NCBI GenBank assembly: GCA_963760935.1
Contig: CAVXFB010000006.1
Location: forward strand, 496,001 to 560,000
Length of the DNA: 64,000 nucleotides
Source of the DNA: CAVXFB01 sp963760935
Lineage (GTDB): Bacteria; Planctomycetota; Planctomycetia; Pirellulales; Thermoguttaceae
Direction of reading: 5' to 3'
The notes under the pieces are model-generated. The model did no database searches. It saw nothing but the letters and a program-made list of their open reading frames with translations, and was not told the DNA's origin. Every line of letters begins with the position of its first letter. The stretch's first letter is position 1. The position numbers and the translations under genes were made by a program. Shown one piece after another: positions 1 through 9,518 of the stretch.

Positions 1-12
1 TTACAGACTCGC

Positions 13-1772
13 ATGCACGAAGCATCCGCAACTCCAACGCCGCTTGCCTTCATTCCGCCCCAGGACGAGGCGCGGGCGTTCGCTCGCATGCGCTATCGCA
101 TGTATTCCACGCGCCTGCGGCAGACGCTCGTCGAAGCCCGCTTTCGACTGGTCTTGATCGTTGTGTTGACCTCGCTGCTGTGGGGTGCAATGCTGTGGAT
201 GTTCGTCGACGGATTTCAGTTCCTGCAACAAGCGATTCCTCATCCGGAAACGTACGCCCGGGCCATCGGCGCGATGTTCGGCACTTTCTTCGCCGCGTTG
301 ATGGTGATGCTGATCTTCTCCGCAGGCATCATCCTCTACAGCTTCCTATATTGCGCGACTGAGATGACGCTGCTGCTGACGATACCCGCGCGCACCGAGC
401 GGGTATTTTTGCAGAAATTTCAGGAGGCGCTTGTCCTGACAAGCTGGGGATTCGTCTTCTTGGCAAGCCCCATGTTGTTGGCCTATGGGCTGGTCGAAAG
501 GGCCCCTTGGTATTACTACGCGATGCTGCTGCCGTTTCTCATCGCGTTCATCTATATACCGGTGGCGCTGGGGGGGATCACCTGTTTGTGCGTCGTGCGA
601 CGCGTGCCGCAAAGCCGTACGGCCGTGCTGGTTGGCGTTGGCGCCGTCCTATTGGTAGCGGTAGCCTACCTGGCATGGTCGCTGCTGTGCAGCCCGCAGA
701 ATGACTTGCTCACCCCCGGCTGGTTTCAAGAGGTCCTCGGCCGCCTGCAATTCTCTGAACAACGATTGCTGCCTAGTTGGTGGCTGACCGAGGGGCTGCT
801 GGATGCTTCGACGGGCGCGTGGTCGGAAAGCCTTCTGTTCCTCACGCTGACGATTTCCAACGCCCTGTTCTTCCGGCAATTGGCCCTATGGACAGCCGGC
901 CGCATCTATCGCGACTCGTATAGCGGGCTGTATGGCCGCCTGCGGCGACGCAAGCGCGCCCGGCCCATGCTTCTCGACCGCCTGCTATCGTCCGCGCTCT
1001 GGCCGCTGTCTGCGACGGTGCGATTGATGCTCATCAAAGATCTGCGACTCTTCCGTCGCGATCCGCTGCAATGGTCGCAATTTCTCATCTTCCTGGGACT
1101 GCTGGCGATCTACTTCGCCAACGTCCGCCGCTTCACCTACAACATCAACTACGCCGGTTGGGTGAACATGGTCAGCTTCCTGAACCTCGCGGTGGTTGGG
1201 CTGCTGTTGTCGACATTCACCACCCGCTTCATCTTCCCGATGATTAGCCTGGAAGGGCAGCGGTTCTGGATCCTCGGAGTGTTGCCGGTGCGGCGCGAGA
1301 CGATTCTTTGGAGCAAGTTCCTCTTTGCCACCGGTGGCTCTATCGTGCCGTGCACGCTCCTCGTGCTGTTGAGCGACTCGATGCTCGACGTCTCACCGCT
1401 GCTGCTGGCCAGCCATCAAGTGACGTGCCTGCTGCTCTGCCTCGGGCTGGCCGGAATCGCCGTCGGCCTGGCGCGCGCTTTCCAAACTTCCGCGAGCTAT
1501 CGCCGTCGCGAATTGCCGCCGGCTTCGGCGGGACCCTGTGCCTTGTTATCAGCACCCTCTACATCCTGGCAATTGTGCTGTTTACTGCCTTGCCGACGCA
1601 CTTCTACCTGGCCGCTCAGTACGACGGGCTTAACGGCGGAACGTTTGGCTTGGAATCGTGGGTTCGCACGTGGTTTGTCGTCGGCACTGTCGGCAGCGTG
1701 CTGCTTGGGACCCTCGCCACGGTGATTCCGTTGTGGCTGGGCTTTCGCGCCTTCCGCCGGATGGAGTTCTGA
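13..1772 (+). pseudogene. ABC-2-like exporter membrane protein, frameshifted
   Basis: A large polytopic membrane protein of about 586 residues once the frame is mended. The pattern of long hydrophobic segments in two halves with a basic cytoplasmic loop near residue 310 (RLRRRKRAR) resembles permease subunits of ABC-2-type exporters; the substrate is unknown. The frame is intact to about 1482 (...GLARAF), then continues in another frame as PNFRELSPSRIAAGFGG and two further hydrophobic stretches ending FRRMEF at 1772. Adding one C to the CC at 1482-1483 restores a single frame. The frame is also open upstream to base 1, so the true start may lie outside the window. An ATPase partner may lie just to the left, but that is not visible. 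Family assignment is by topology only. Confidence 0.6.
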
Positions 1773-1876
1773 ATTGGCCGTTCCCCAGCGTGTCAGCGGT
1801 CGGCAGTCAGTTGTCAGAACGAAAGCTGCGCCAACGACGACGTTGTGCACTCCGCTGATCGCCGACGGCCCCTTCG

Positions 1877-2419
1877 CTACGGTCCTGGCTCGCGCACCAG
1901 ACGACTGATCTCTTTGAACTCGGGCGCCGCGGCCGTCGCGCACCATTCAAATAGCGCCGCCTCGGTTGTCGTTAGCGTGGCGCCGGCCGAGTCCATCCGC
2001 CCGAGCGCGGCGCGGCAGTCAACCTCGAATCGTGACCCGACCGCGTCGGTCGCGACGTACACCCGCCATCCGTCGGCCAACAAGTCCAAAACCGTCTGCT
2101 GAACGCACACGTGCGCCTCGATGCCACAGACGAGCAACTTGTGAATGTCCCGATCGCGTAGGTTGTCGAACAGTTCTCCGCACGCGCCGGAACTGAACGC
2201 AAGCTTCGATGGCACCGGGCCCAGTCGGTCGGCCAACTCGCCGACGACCGGTCCCAGGCCCTCGGGATACTGTGCCGTGCCGATCGTTGGCAGACCCAGC
2301 AATTTTGCCCCATCGAGCAGCCGTCGGGCGTTCCATACGACGCGCGCCCCGCCATTGATCGCGCCAAGCAGCCTCTCTTGAACGTCCACGACCAACAGCG
2401 CAGAATCATCACGGGACAT
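1877..2419 (-). CDS. Isochorismatase-family cysteine hydrolase
   Basis: A 180-residue cytoplasmic alpha/beta hydrolase of the isochorismatase/YcaC-like superfamily. From the start chosen (MSRDDSALLVVDVQ) the expected Asp-Lys-Cys triad is visible at D12 (VVDVQ), K72 (SKLAFS) and C105 (EAHVCVQQT), with the usual GIEAHVCV strand before the nucleophile. Family members hydrolyse isochorismate, nicotinamide or other amides; the substrate cannot be told here. I prefer the ATG at 2419 to the GTG at 2458 because the family begins a few residues before the first strand and the longer form would run into the gene upstream. It lies just downstream of the LamG protein on the same strand. Confidence 0.85.
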   Translation of the reverse strand: MSRDDSALLVVDVQERLLGAINGGARVVWNARRLLDGAKLLGLPTIGTAQYPEGLGPVVGELADRLGPVPSKLAFSSGACGELFDNLRDRDIHKLLVCGIEAHVCVQQTVLDLLADGWRVYVATDAVGSRFEVDCRAALGRMDSAGATLTTTEAALFEWCATAAAPEFKEISRLVREPGP

Positions 2420-2454
2420 CAATTCTGGACTTCGCGGCAGATGGCGATTTTCAT

Positions 2455-3602
2455 TCACCGATGTGCACCCTTATTGCCTTGCGTGCATCGGCTCCAACCG
2501 ACGCGCAGCAACAATCCCAGCGCGCGGCGAGTAGCAGGCACAGGGTCCCTGGCTCGGGAACGATCTGGACGCCGGCGCCGCCGGAACCGAGGACCACAAA
2601 GTCTGACCCTACCGTGCCCGGTGTGCCCGTAAGTCCGGTCACCTTCTGCCACGTCTTTCCGTCAACGAGGGCCGTGCCGCCATTGGAATAGAGGTCGAGC
2701 AGGGCCTGGGTGTTCTTTGCGCCATAATTGAGCGGCGATACGGCTAAGTTATAAAGTGCCTTAACCTCTGTCGCGCTGAGCTGATTGTTCCAAATGCCGA
2801 AATCATCTGTTAGTCCGCCAACGATGTAGCCGGGGTTGCAGGCCGGCTCTTCGCTCACGTCGGCGGCGATTCTTCCTTTTCCCCACGCACCCATCACGCC
2901 GGCGGACGTAAGTCCGTTGTGCAATGTCGATGTCGTCTGTGCCACGCCATCGAGATAGAAGGTCCCCGATCCTGTGCCCGCAGCGCCCGTCGTTGCCTGA
3001 TAGCTCGCAGTGATCAGATGGAAATTGCCGTCGTACCATGTCGGAGTCGCATCGGATCGGAGCGTAAAGCCGCTGTCTGGCGAACTTGTGTTCGGCCTGA
3101 CCATGAATACGATGCGATCCTTGATGTAGGTCTCGGGGCTATTTGCAAAATTGCCATAGCACCCCACTGTCCAAGAGTGCGTGCCCGTCGACGTATTCGT
3201 TGCGCCACCCAGATTGCCAAAGAACTCTGGCTGAGGACTGCCGGACGTTGAGGTAATTTTAATCCAGAAGGAGAACGTGCCCTTCCAAACGGCGTTATTG
3301 TAGCTACCCCACGGTTCGGTCTTCGGGTATGCGCCGGAGTTCAGTTCCACAGACTGGTATTGGGATGAGTACTTGCCGTTGGCGGTGCTGGCAGTCGTCT
3401 TGAGAGCTGTTCCGATGACGCCCGTATCGAACGTTGCACCATTTTTGAGTGTGCCATTCGGCGCGGTGCCAATCACATTCGAGGTGGCGGTTCCTGATCC
3501 CTCATTGAACTCGAAGAGGCTGACCAAGCCGGCCTGAGTAGAAGTCGCGTTCGACACGACGAGCGCGCAGACCACCCCAGATAACCATTGGAAACATCTC
3601 AT
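2455..3602 (-). pseudogene. Secreted LamG-domain PEP-CTERM protein, tail frameshifted
   Basis: About 382 residues after repair. It starts at ATG 3602 behind a GAGAGG-like ribosome site and has a signal peptide (residues 1-25, ending TQAG). It is followed by one concanavalin A-like/LamG fold of about 220 residues (SLFEFNEGSGTA, GTFSFWIKI, GTFYLDGVAQ, TDDFGIWNNQLSATEV). The C-terminus has the exosortase sorting signal VPEPGTLCLLLAA. Directly after it the frame breaks near 2521-2526. As read the tail becomes RWDCCC..., but in the neighbouring frame it is LGLLLRVGWSRC, the expected hydrophobic and basic end. One base missing in GCGCGC explains this. Probably an exported surface or matrix protein processed by an exosortase, inferred from the motif. 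Confidence 0.8.
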
Positions 3603-3901
3603 CGCTGCCTCTCTATGTGTGTGACGCCGCGAATCTCGGGATATTCGCTGGCCCGGTTGATGGATAGATGCCTGACATGGCGCTGGGCGGCTCCCGATGG
3701 CCATCTTGCCCTTTGCCTGCTCTCCCCCCGCGCACGGGCACTAAAATCGGTGCCCTGCGCAATTTACAGTGCGTTTATTCTACTTGCCGCTAAAACGGTG
3801 TCAATAAATTGGCGCGCAATTCGCCCCCTGGCGTCTCGGGATACTTTTCGCCATACTGCCGGTTTGCACATGCATACCGAACCGCAACGGGGCATCAAGC
3901 C

Positions 3902-4444
3902 ATGAAATCGCACTCGACCACCATTCTGACCGTTCGTCATCGCGGCGTGGTTGCCATGGGGGGGGATGGCCAGGTCACGGTCAATAACACGATCATGAAA
4001 GCCGACGTCAGCAAGATTCGCCGCTTGATGGACGGCAAGGTAATGACCGGCTTCGCCGGGGCCACGGCCGATGCCTTTGCATTGCTCGAACGATTTGAAA
4101 CGAAGTTGAAGGACTATCCAAATAACGTGCCTCGGGCGGCGACGGAATTGGCCAAGGAGTGGCGCACCGACCGCGTCTTGCGGCGGCTCGAAGCGATGAT
4201 GATCGTCGTCGACGGGCGGCACACCCTGTTGGTGACCGGCAATGGCGACGTCGTTCAGCCAAGCGATGGCGTGCTGGGAATCGGCTCCGGCGGCAGCTTC
4301 GCCCTGGCGGCGGCTCGAGCGCTCGTGGCCCACAGCAACCTCTCGGCCGTCGAGATCGTCCGCGCGGCCCTGGGCATCGCGGCCGACATCGATGTCTATA
4401 CCAACGCTAATATTGTCGTGGAGGAAATGGCGTGCACGGGCTGA
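3902..4444 (+). CDS. hslV: ATP-dependent protease subunit HslV
   Basis: The 180-residue proteolytic subunit of the HslVU (ClpYQ) proteasome-like protease in the cytoplasm. After a short propeptide (MKSHS) comes TTILTVRHRGVVAMGGDGQVT, whose first Thr is the expected nucleophile after self-processing; GFAGATADAFALLERFE and GVLGIGSGGSFALAAARAL are typical of the family. ATG 3902 is used because the longer frame upstream has no family similarity. The reading frame ends in the left copy of a 20-bp direct repeat (4419-4438), and the last residues are MACTG. Joined at the repeat to the sequence before hslU, the end would read MACTT and overlap the hslU start, so I infer that the present tail was made by the insertion that follows. 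Confidence 0.95.
   Translation: MKSHSTTILTVRHRGVVAMGGDGQVTVNNTIMKADVSKIRRLMDGKVMTGFAGATADAFALLERFETKLKDYPNNVPRAATELAKEWRTDRVLRRLEAMMIVVDGRHTLLVTGNGDVVQPSDGVLGIGSGGSFALAAARALVAHSNLSAVEIVRAALGIAADIDVYTNANIVVEEMACTG
4419..4438 (+). repeat. Left copy of 20-bp direct repeat (insert flank)
   Basis: Twenty bases identical to 5102-5121. They include the GGAGG ribosome site and GTG start that serve hslU in the right-hand copy. Flanking bases on both sides differ, so the match is exactly 20 bp. Confidence 0.9.
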
Positions 4445-4515
4445 GCTCAGCAGCGAGCGCGGGACAATGCAGCGTAAACAGTTTTGCGACAGATGCTGCA
4501 CCGGGTCGCCTGCAA

Positions 4516-4524
4516 TGGTATAAT
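4516..4524 (+). promoter_or_regulatory. Extended -10 promoter of the toxin-antitoxin pair
   Basis: TGG followed by a perfect TATAAT, an extended -10 element, 54 bases before the antitoxin start. No good -35 hexamer is seen 17 bases upstream, which extended -10 promoters tolerate. It could also help drive hslU, now separated from hslV. Confidence 0.55.
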
Positions 4525-4578
4525 TCATGGACTTTGTCGCGGCACATGTCATCAGTTTTTTTTCGGGGAATCGGACCT

Positions 4579-4797
4579 ATGGAACTAGTCTTGCCGCTCG
4601 ACCAAATGACAGTTGCGGAAAAGCTTAAGGCGATCGAAGTTCTTTGGGACGACCTTTCTCGCAACCCGGATGATATCGCTTCACCGCCGTGGCATGAGGA
4701 TGTCTTGGCAGTCAGGCAGCGGCAGGTCGAAGAGGGCCGGGCCAATTTCATCCCGTTGGACGAGTTCCGTAAAGGCATCGACAAGGAAACCCGATGA
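4579..4797 (+). CDS. Antitoxin, addiction-module (Unstab_antitox-like) protein
   Basis: A 72-residue protein beginning MELVLPLDQMTVAEKLKAIE, followed by VLWDDLSRNPDDIASPPWHE and VLAVRQRQVEEGRANFIPLD. The LWDDL..P..I..P.WH pattern and the closing E(E)G pattern are those of the small addiction-module component family paired with RelE/ParE toxins. It presumably binds and neutralises the next gene's product and represses the shared promoter at 4516-4524. The frame stays open upstream to the GTG at 4432 in the left repeat copy, which has the GGAGG site; a 121-residue form could be made, but the extra 49 residues look non-native. Its stop overlaps the toxin start (ATGA at 4794-4797). Confidence 0.85.
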   Translation: MELVLPLDQMTVAEKLKAIEVLWDDLSRNPDDIASPPWHEDVLAVRQRQVEEGRANFIPLDEFRKGIDKETR

Positions 4798-5093
4798 CGA
4801 TCGAGATTCTCGATGCCGCAAGGGTGGATTTTCTTGACGGGTATTGGTTCTACGAAAAGCAGTCGCAAGGCGTCGGCCGCTACTTTCTCGATTCTCTGAT
4901 GGCCGACATCGATTCGTTGCACCTTTATGCGGGCATTCACGCAAAGCAATTCGGCTACTATCGGATGCTTGCCCGGCGATTCCCGTTTGCAATTTACTAT
5001 CGGCTCGAACAAGAATGTGTCCGAGTTCACGCGGTTCTCGACTGCCGGCGAAATCCGGCGTCGATTCGCAAGCGACTGACCATCGAAAACTGA
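4794..5093 (+). CDS. RelE/ParE-family toxin
   Basis: A 99-residue basic protein, MTIEILDAARVDFLDGYWFYE at the start, then RYFLDSLMADIDSLHLYAGIH, RMLARRFPFAIYYRLEQE and VLDCRRNPASIRKR. The layout of a helical hairpin followed by a beta-sheet with FPFAIYYR and a closing DCRRNP is the RelE/ParE fold as usually paired with this antitoxin family. Targets in the family are either ribosome-bound mRNA (RelE) or gyrase (ParE); the sequence alone does not decide. It starts inside the antitoxin stop codon (ATGA), so the two are translationally coupled. Confidence 0.87.
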   Translation: MTIEILDAARVDFLDGYWFYEKQSQGVGRYFLDSLMADIDSLHLYAGIHAKQFGYYRMLARRFPFAIYYRLEQECVRVHAVLDCRRNPASIRKRLTIEN

Positions 5094-5101
5094 CATTATG
5101 C

Positions 5102-5121
5102 TGGAGGAAATGGCGTGCACG
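5102..5121 (+). repeat. Right copy of 20-bp direct repeat (carries hslU RBS and start)
   Basis: Identical to 4419-4438. GGAGG at 5103-5107 lies seven bases before the GTG at 5115, so this copy supplies the hslU ribosome site and initiation codon. Confidence 0.9.
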
Positions 5122-6452
5122 ACCTAACGCCCCGCCAAATCGTAGCCGAACTGGATCGGCACATCATCGGACAGGACGCAGCCAAGCGGGCCGTGGCGGT
5201 GGCCATCCGCAATCGTTGGCGCCGCCAGCAACTCGAAGGCGATATGCGGCAGGAAGTCGCCCCGAAGAACATCATGATGATCGGACCGACGGGCGTAGGC
5301 AAAACCGAGATTGCCCGGCGGTTGGCCAAACTGACCGGTGCTCCGTTCATCAAGGTCGAGGCCACGAAATACACCGAAGTAGGCTACTACGGCCGCGACG
5401 TCGAAAGCATGATCCGGGAACTGGTCGAGAATGCCATTGCGATCGTGCGGGAAACAGAGCGCGAGAACGTGCAAACCGAAGCACGCCGCCGTGTCGAGGA
5501 ACGATTGCTCGATCTCCTGGTGCCCAGCCCGCCGGCCTTCGACGCCATGCCGGACAGCCCGCATTCGCCCGAACGATACGAACGGACGCGCGAGAAGATG
5601 CGGGCCATGCTGGCTTCCGGCGAGATGGAAGAGCGGCGGGTCGAACTGCAGATCGAGCAGCGGCCCGTGCCGATGATGCTCACCGGCGTCGGTATGGAGC
5701 AGATGGACATCGACCTGCAAGGGATGTTCGAGAAGATCATTCCCAAGCACACCAGTCGCCGGGAAATGAGCGTTGCCCAGGCCCGCGGCGTACTTTTCGA
5801 GCAGGAGTGCGACGCCCTGATCAACCAGGAGAAGGTCAACGCTTCGGCGATTGAATTGGCCGAGAGCGTAGGCATCATCTTCGTCGATGAGATTGACAAA
5901 GTCGTGGCTGGCGAGCAGACGCACGGGGCCGACGTCTCGCGGCAAGGCGTGCAGCGTGACCTGTTGCCGATCGTCGAAGGGACTACTGTCCAGACCCGCT
6001 ACGGTTACGTCCGCACCGACCACATCTTGTTTATCGCGGCCGGCGCCTTCCATCGTGCCAAACCGAGCGACTTGATGCCCGAACTTCAGGGGCGATTCCC
6101 TATCCGCGTTGAGCTTCAGGCGCTCAGTAAGGATGACTTCGTCCGCATACTCACCGAGCCGAAGGGCGCGCTGACGAAGCAGTACGAGGCATTGCTCAAC
6201 ACGGAGGGGGTCGAGCTAAGTTTCGAGACGGACGCCGTCGACGCCTTGGCTGAGTTCGCCTATCAAGTGAATCAAACTACCCAGAACATCGGCGCGCGGC
6301 GATTGTACACGATCATGGAGCGGCTCTTGGAGGAACTGAGCTTCGAGGCGCCCGACATGCACCGCGGCCGAGTCGCGATCAATGCCGGGTACGTCAAAGA
6401 GCGGCTAGCTGAGTTGACGCAAGACGAGGATTTGAGCAAGTTCATACTGTAA
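5115..6452 (+). CDS. hslU: ATP-dependent protease ATPase subunit HslU
   Basis: The 445-residue AAA+ unfoldase that caps HslV and feeds it substrates. It starts at GTG (MHDLTPRQIVAELDRHIIGQ) behind GGAGG. Walker A GPTGVGKTE lies at residues 57-65, followed by KVEATKYTEVGYYGRDVESM, the family pore region. A long I-domain (about 110-230) comes next, then Walker B IIFVDEIDKV near residue 256, the sensor region, LQGRFPIRVEL, and the conserved end LTQDEDLSKFIL. Length and all motifs are as expected, so the insertion upstream did not damage it. Confidence 0.97.
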   Translation: MHDLTPRQIVAELDRHIIGQDAAKRAVAVAIRNRWRRQQLEGDMRQEVAPKNIMMIGPTGVGKTEIARRLAKLTGAPFIKVEATKYTEVGYYGRDVESMIRELVENAIAIVRETERENVQTEARRRVEERLLDLLVPSPPAFDAMPDSPHSPERYERTREKMRAMLASGEMEERRVELQIEQRPVPMMLTGVGMEQMDIDLQGMFEKIIPKHTSRREMSVAQARGVLFEQECDALINQEKVNASAIELAESVGIIFVDEIDKVVAGEQTHGADVSRQGVQRDLLPIVEGTTVQTRYGYVRTDHILFIAAGAFHRAKPSDLMPELQGRFPIRVELQALSKDDFVRILTEPKGALTKQYEALLNTEGVELSFETDAVDALAEFAYQVNQTTQNIGARRLYTIMERLLEELSFEAPDMHRGRVAINAGYVKERLAELTQDEDLSKFIL

Positions 6453-6823
6453 AAAATGTGTTTGAAAACGCGCCCTTGTTCCATTAAGAGATAGAACCGC
6501 AAATATCGGCGATCCAATTGCGTCTTACCTGCCCGGCGCTGGATTTATGTACTAGACCTTGGATCGTGATTGAATTTCCTTGGTGAGACCAGCCACTTGC
6601 TACACTCGGGTGGTTGTTTCTCGTACGTTCGTGAACGCCTCTGGCGGGTGGTGTCGTCTGTGGCGTGGAGCGATTGCGGGCGTGTCGGCACGGAATCGAT
6701 GGCTTCCGTGTTGGGAATCTGAATCCCAGTGGCATTTTCGGCCCTGGTATGGCATACTACGGGGTGTCGATTAAATGGCCGATTTAGTCGCCATATGGCT
6801 TGATTGCTGCGGAGATAGTCTGG
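6453..6823 (+). other. Intergenic region, no gene seen
   Basis: 371 bases between hslU and the KYDAP-repeat gene. Short open frames exist on both strands but have no ribosome site or recognisable protein character. I could not pick out a convincing promoter or terminator. Confidence 0.5.
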
Positions 6824-9351
6824 ATGCCCGAAAAGAAGAGTCAGCGCCCCAATAATATTGGTCCACATAAGGCTGGTAGTCCTGCATCGCCGACGAAGCG
6901 ATCGGCAGGACTTGACGACGTGTGGCAAGATTTGCCGATGCCGCCAGCAGGCTCGCCGGGGCTGCCTGGCCCGACCGGCAAACCGAAAAGTGGGTCATGG
7001 TTTAAGAAGAACCCCAATGCCGTCAAGGCGATCGTCGCTGGCGGACTTCTGGTGGTATTGTTGCTGATCCTCGTTTGGCAATTCGGAGGCTCTGGCGCCA
7101 GCTCACCGCAGACGCCGGTCGTTCCAAATTCTTCGACGCAAACCACGGCCCGATCGACCCCGACGGCGAAGGTCTCGGCGTCGACTCAGCATGTGGCCAA
7201 GAGCACGCCGCCCCACAAATTGGGCGAAGCGTCGAACGCTACTGAGCCGGACTCGGACGAGACACCAAAGGCGGCGCAGGCCAAAAAGGAAGCAGATCGA
7301 CCGGCGCCTGACGATATATCGACCTGGAAGAAGGAGGACTATTTCCGCGCCCGGCGGCAGAACGATCCGCGGTTGCTGTTGGCGATCACGCGCTTGGCGG
7401 AAAAGGCACACGGTAGTGCTGTGGCGGCTGCGGGGTTAACTGAATTGCTAAAGCCGCTGCCGGAGGACGTTCTCAAGCGCTCTACCGATGCTAGTATGCA
7501 CCCCGACCGTGCGCCGCGCGCACCCGGCAAGTACGATGCGCCGCGCCGAAGTACGATGCGCCGGCCCCGAAGTACGATGCGCCCGCGCCGAAATACGATG
7601 CGCCCGCGCCGAAATATGACGCGCCCCCAGGGAAGTACGATGCGCCCGCCGGCAAGTACGACGAGCCTGACAGCGGAAGTAACCAACCGATGTCGCCTAA
7701 TGTGCCGGCCGGTCCACCGAGCCAAGCCGATCTTACGAGACTTGTTGAGACTATTATCTCGGCGCTCGGTGAGATTGACACCGATGTGAGCGTTCAGACG
7801 TTTGAACAGATTCTCGCCGGCTCGTTGCCGACCGACGACGACGGGGCCGCCGTCGAAGCGGTTTTTCAGGCGTTGGCCGCGCATCCAACGCCTGAAAACA
7901 ATGATCTGCTGCTCCGGGCCCTCGTGGCGCCTGACGAATTGCGCCGAATTGGTCGCAAGGGACCGTGGACGGCCAGGGATTTGCGGGCCAGAGCCTTTGC
8001 GTTGATCAAGGCAGGTGCATCCATCGAACTGCGTGCCAAACTGGCCGACGCCCTTGGCGACCGTGTATTGCGGTTGGCCAAAGGCGACCCGATTCGCGAG
8101 TTCCTTCTCGCGGCCGATCCGTTGAATTGCGGCGCTCAGATCGTGCTGTATCAGAAAGGTGATCCCAATCGAGAGATCAGGACGAGACTCGAGCAGCAGT
8201 TGACCGCCTATAGCGTTAGCATTCTGACGCGCGTTCTGGCGATGCCCAGCAACGGGTCGATTCGTTCTGCCAACTACAACCTCTCGGCGCTTGCCTCGCC
8301 GACGAGCTACGGCGGAGGGGTCGCAAGGGGCGGTGCCGGAAAGTACGACGACAGTAATGCCACGTCAACACCGATATACAGTCCCGCGCCCACGTACAAT
8401 GCCGCGGTCACGCCGGGCAACGTCGACACCAGCGCAATGGCGCAAGTCGCCGGAGTGTTATGGTCGGAAAACTTCCGTGATACCGTGCAGTCAGAACTTG
8501 GTAAGCTCCCGCCCCTCGACAAGCAGGCACAATTGTATGTCCTGGCGAGTACGATTCCGTGGGATTCGACCCGCAGCGTTCTGGCCAGGGCACTGAGGAA
8601 GCGATGGAACGACGGGCCAATTGCCTTGGAAGCGGCCGGGCTCGGCGACGCGATGATCACCGATCCGGGCTTAGTAGTGATCTTAAAATGCAATCCACGG
8701 CGCCAGATCAAAGCGTCAACCTCGGGACTCTCGCCACGCGCTACGCGCTCGGGACGAACGTCGCCTGTCGGTGGCCGAGGATCCGAGCCTGGCCTCACCT
8801 ACGCGCAAAAGAAGGAACAGGCCGAACTGGATTGGATGACCCTCTCGTCGAAGCTCGTGGCCGCTTGGTGCGCTCGGTTCCGGGCATCGGCTCAGGCCAA
8901 AGAGAGGGCGGCGGCCGAGCGCGGCGCCAATCTGACTGCCGATGAAAAGCCCGAGTTGCCCTCCGATCTGACTTTGCCCGAGGACACCAAAGTGCTCAGT
9001 AGCTACCACCTCGCGTTGCCCGCCCAAACGCCGGCCGACCTCGGTGGGCAAAAGCCTGGCGGCTTGGATGTCTACTACATCCGTGCCGAAGAAAGCAGCA
9101 AGCCTAAGAGGGCAATGGGGTACTACGCCCGGCAGTTTCAGATCAAAACGACGGATATGCGCACGACGGCCGACAATAAGGCCATCTGGCTTGATGGTGT
9201 GCGAATGGTCCCGCAATCAGATCAGCGACGCTCCGTTGACGTCATCATTAGCAGCAATGACAATCAAGCCGCTGACATCAGTAAGGAAACGGAGACCATC
9301 GATCTGATCGTGGAAATTCTCACGATCCAGATCAGCGACCCCCGAGATTGA
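6824..9351 (+). pseudogene. KYDAP-repeat single-pass membrane protein, frameshifted
   Basis: About 842 residues after repair. The start ATG 6824 lies nine bases behind a GGAG. Residues 1-63 are polar and Pro-rich (LPMPPAGSPGLPGPTGKPK). A single membrane segment (AIVAGGLLVVLLLILVW) follows, then a Ser/Thr/Pro/Lys-rich linker and seven units of KYDAP(A/P)x. The remainder is a large helical region with HEAT-like character (VFQALAAHPTPENNDLLLRAL, LYVLASTIPWD). The frame breaks in the first repeat unit near 7542-7546: as read it runs out of frame until 7789, while the frame starting at 7690 carries the rest. One missing G within GCGCCGGCGCCG restores KYDAPAP repeats throughout. Function unknown; I recognise no catalytic domain. 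Confidence 0.65.
7526..7672 (+). repeat. Coding tandem repeat (KYDAPAx, about 21 bp units)
   Basis: Seven consecutive units beginning AAG/AAA-TAC/TAT-GAT/GAC, each encoding KYD followed by a Pro/Ala tail. The first unit carries the single-base loss that shifts the frame. Third-position variation among units shows the repeat is kept at protein level. Confidence 0.8.
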
Positions 9352-9518
9352 CGCGTTTCTTGCCGCCATGTGCGAGGCATCCTCCGTCGTCGGCCGCCGC
9401 CTGCAAGTCTGAAATCGCTCAACCTGCTTGTGTGCGTCGCCTCAGCCACGCTGCGGCACGCCGAAATATTTGTCCCACGCCGCGGTGCCTCCTGAAGCAC
9501 GACGCTATTTTGCCTATT

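Larger units (their letters stand above)
4419..5121 (+). mobile_element. Toxin-antitoxin cassette inserted between hslV and hslU
   Basis: A 663-bp segment (4439-5101) carrying only an antitoxin and a toxin gene lies between two perfect 20-bp direct repeats at the hslV/hslU junction. Removing the segment with one repeat copy gives an hslV ending MACTT that overlaps the hslU GTG by a few codons, the expected tight arrangement for these partners. There is no transposase and I see no terminal inverted repeats. The repeat may be a target duplication or a site of homologous or microhomology-mediated capture. The duplication keeps a ribosome site and start for hslU. Confidence 0.7.

Noticed and set aside
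1478..1490. Slippery-site frameshift in the exporter gene
   Set aside because: The sequence TTTCCAAAC does not fit a canonical X-XXY-YYZ site; a lost C explains it more simply.
5124..6053. A 309-codon minus-strand frame opposite hslU
   Set aside because: Complement of hslU; no ribosome site and His/Leu-rich shadow composition.
7526..7672. Regular 21-base repeats as a possible CRISPR array
   Set aside because: There are no spacers; units are contiguous, vary at third codon positions and encode a protein repeat.
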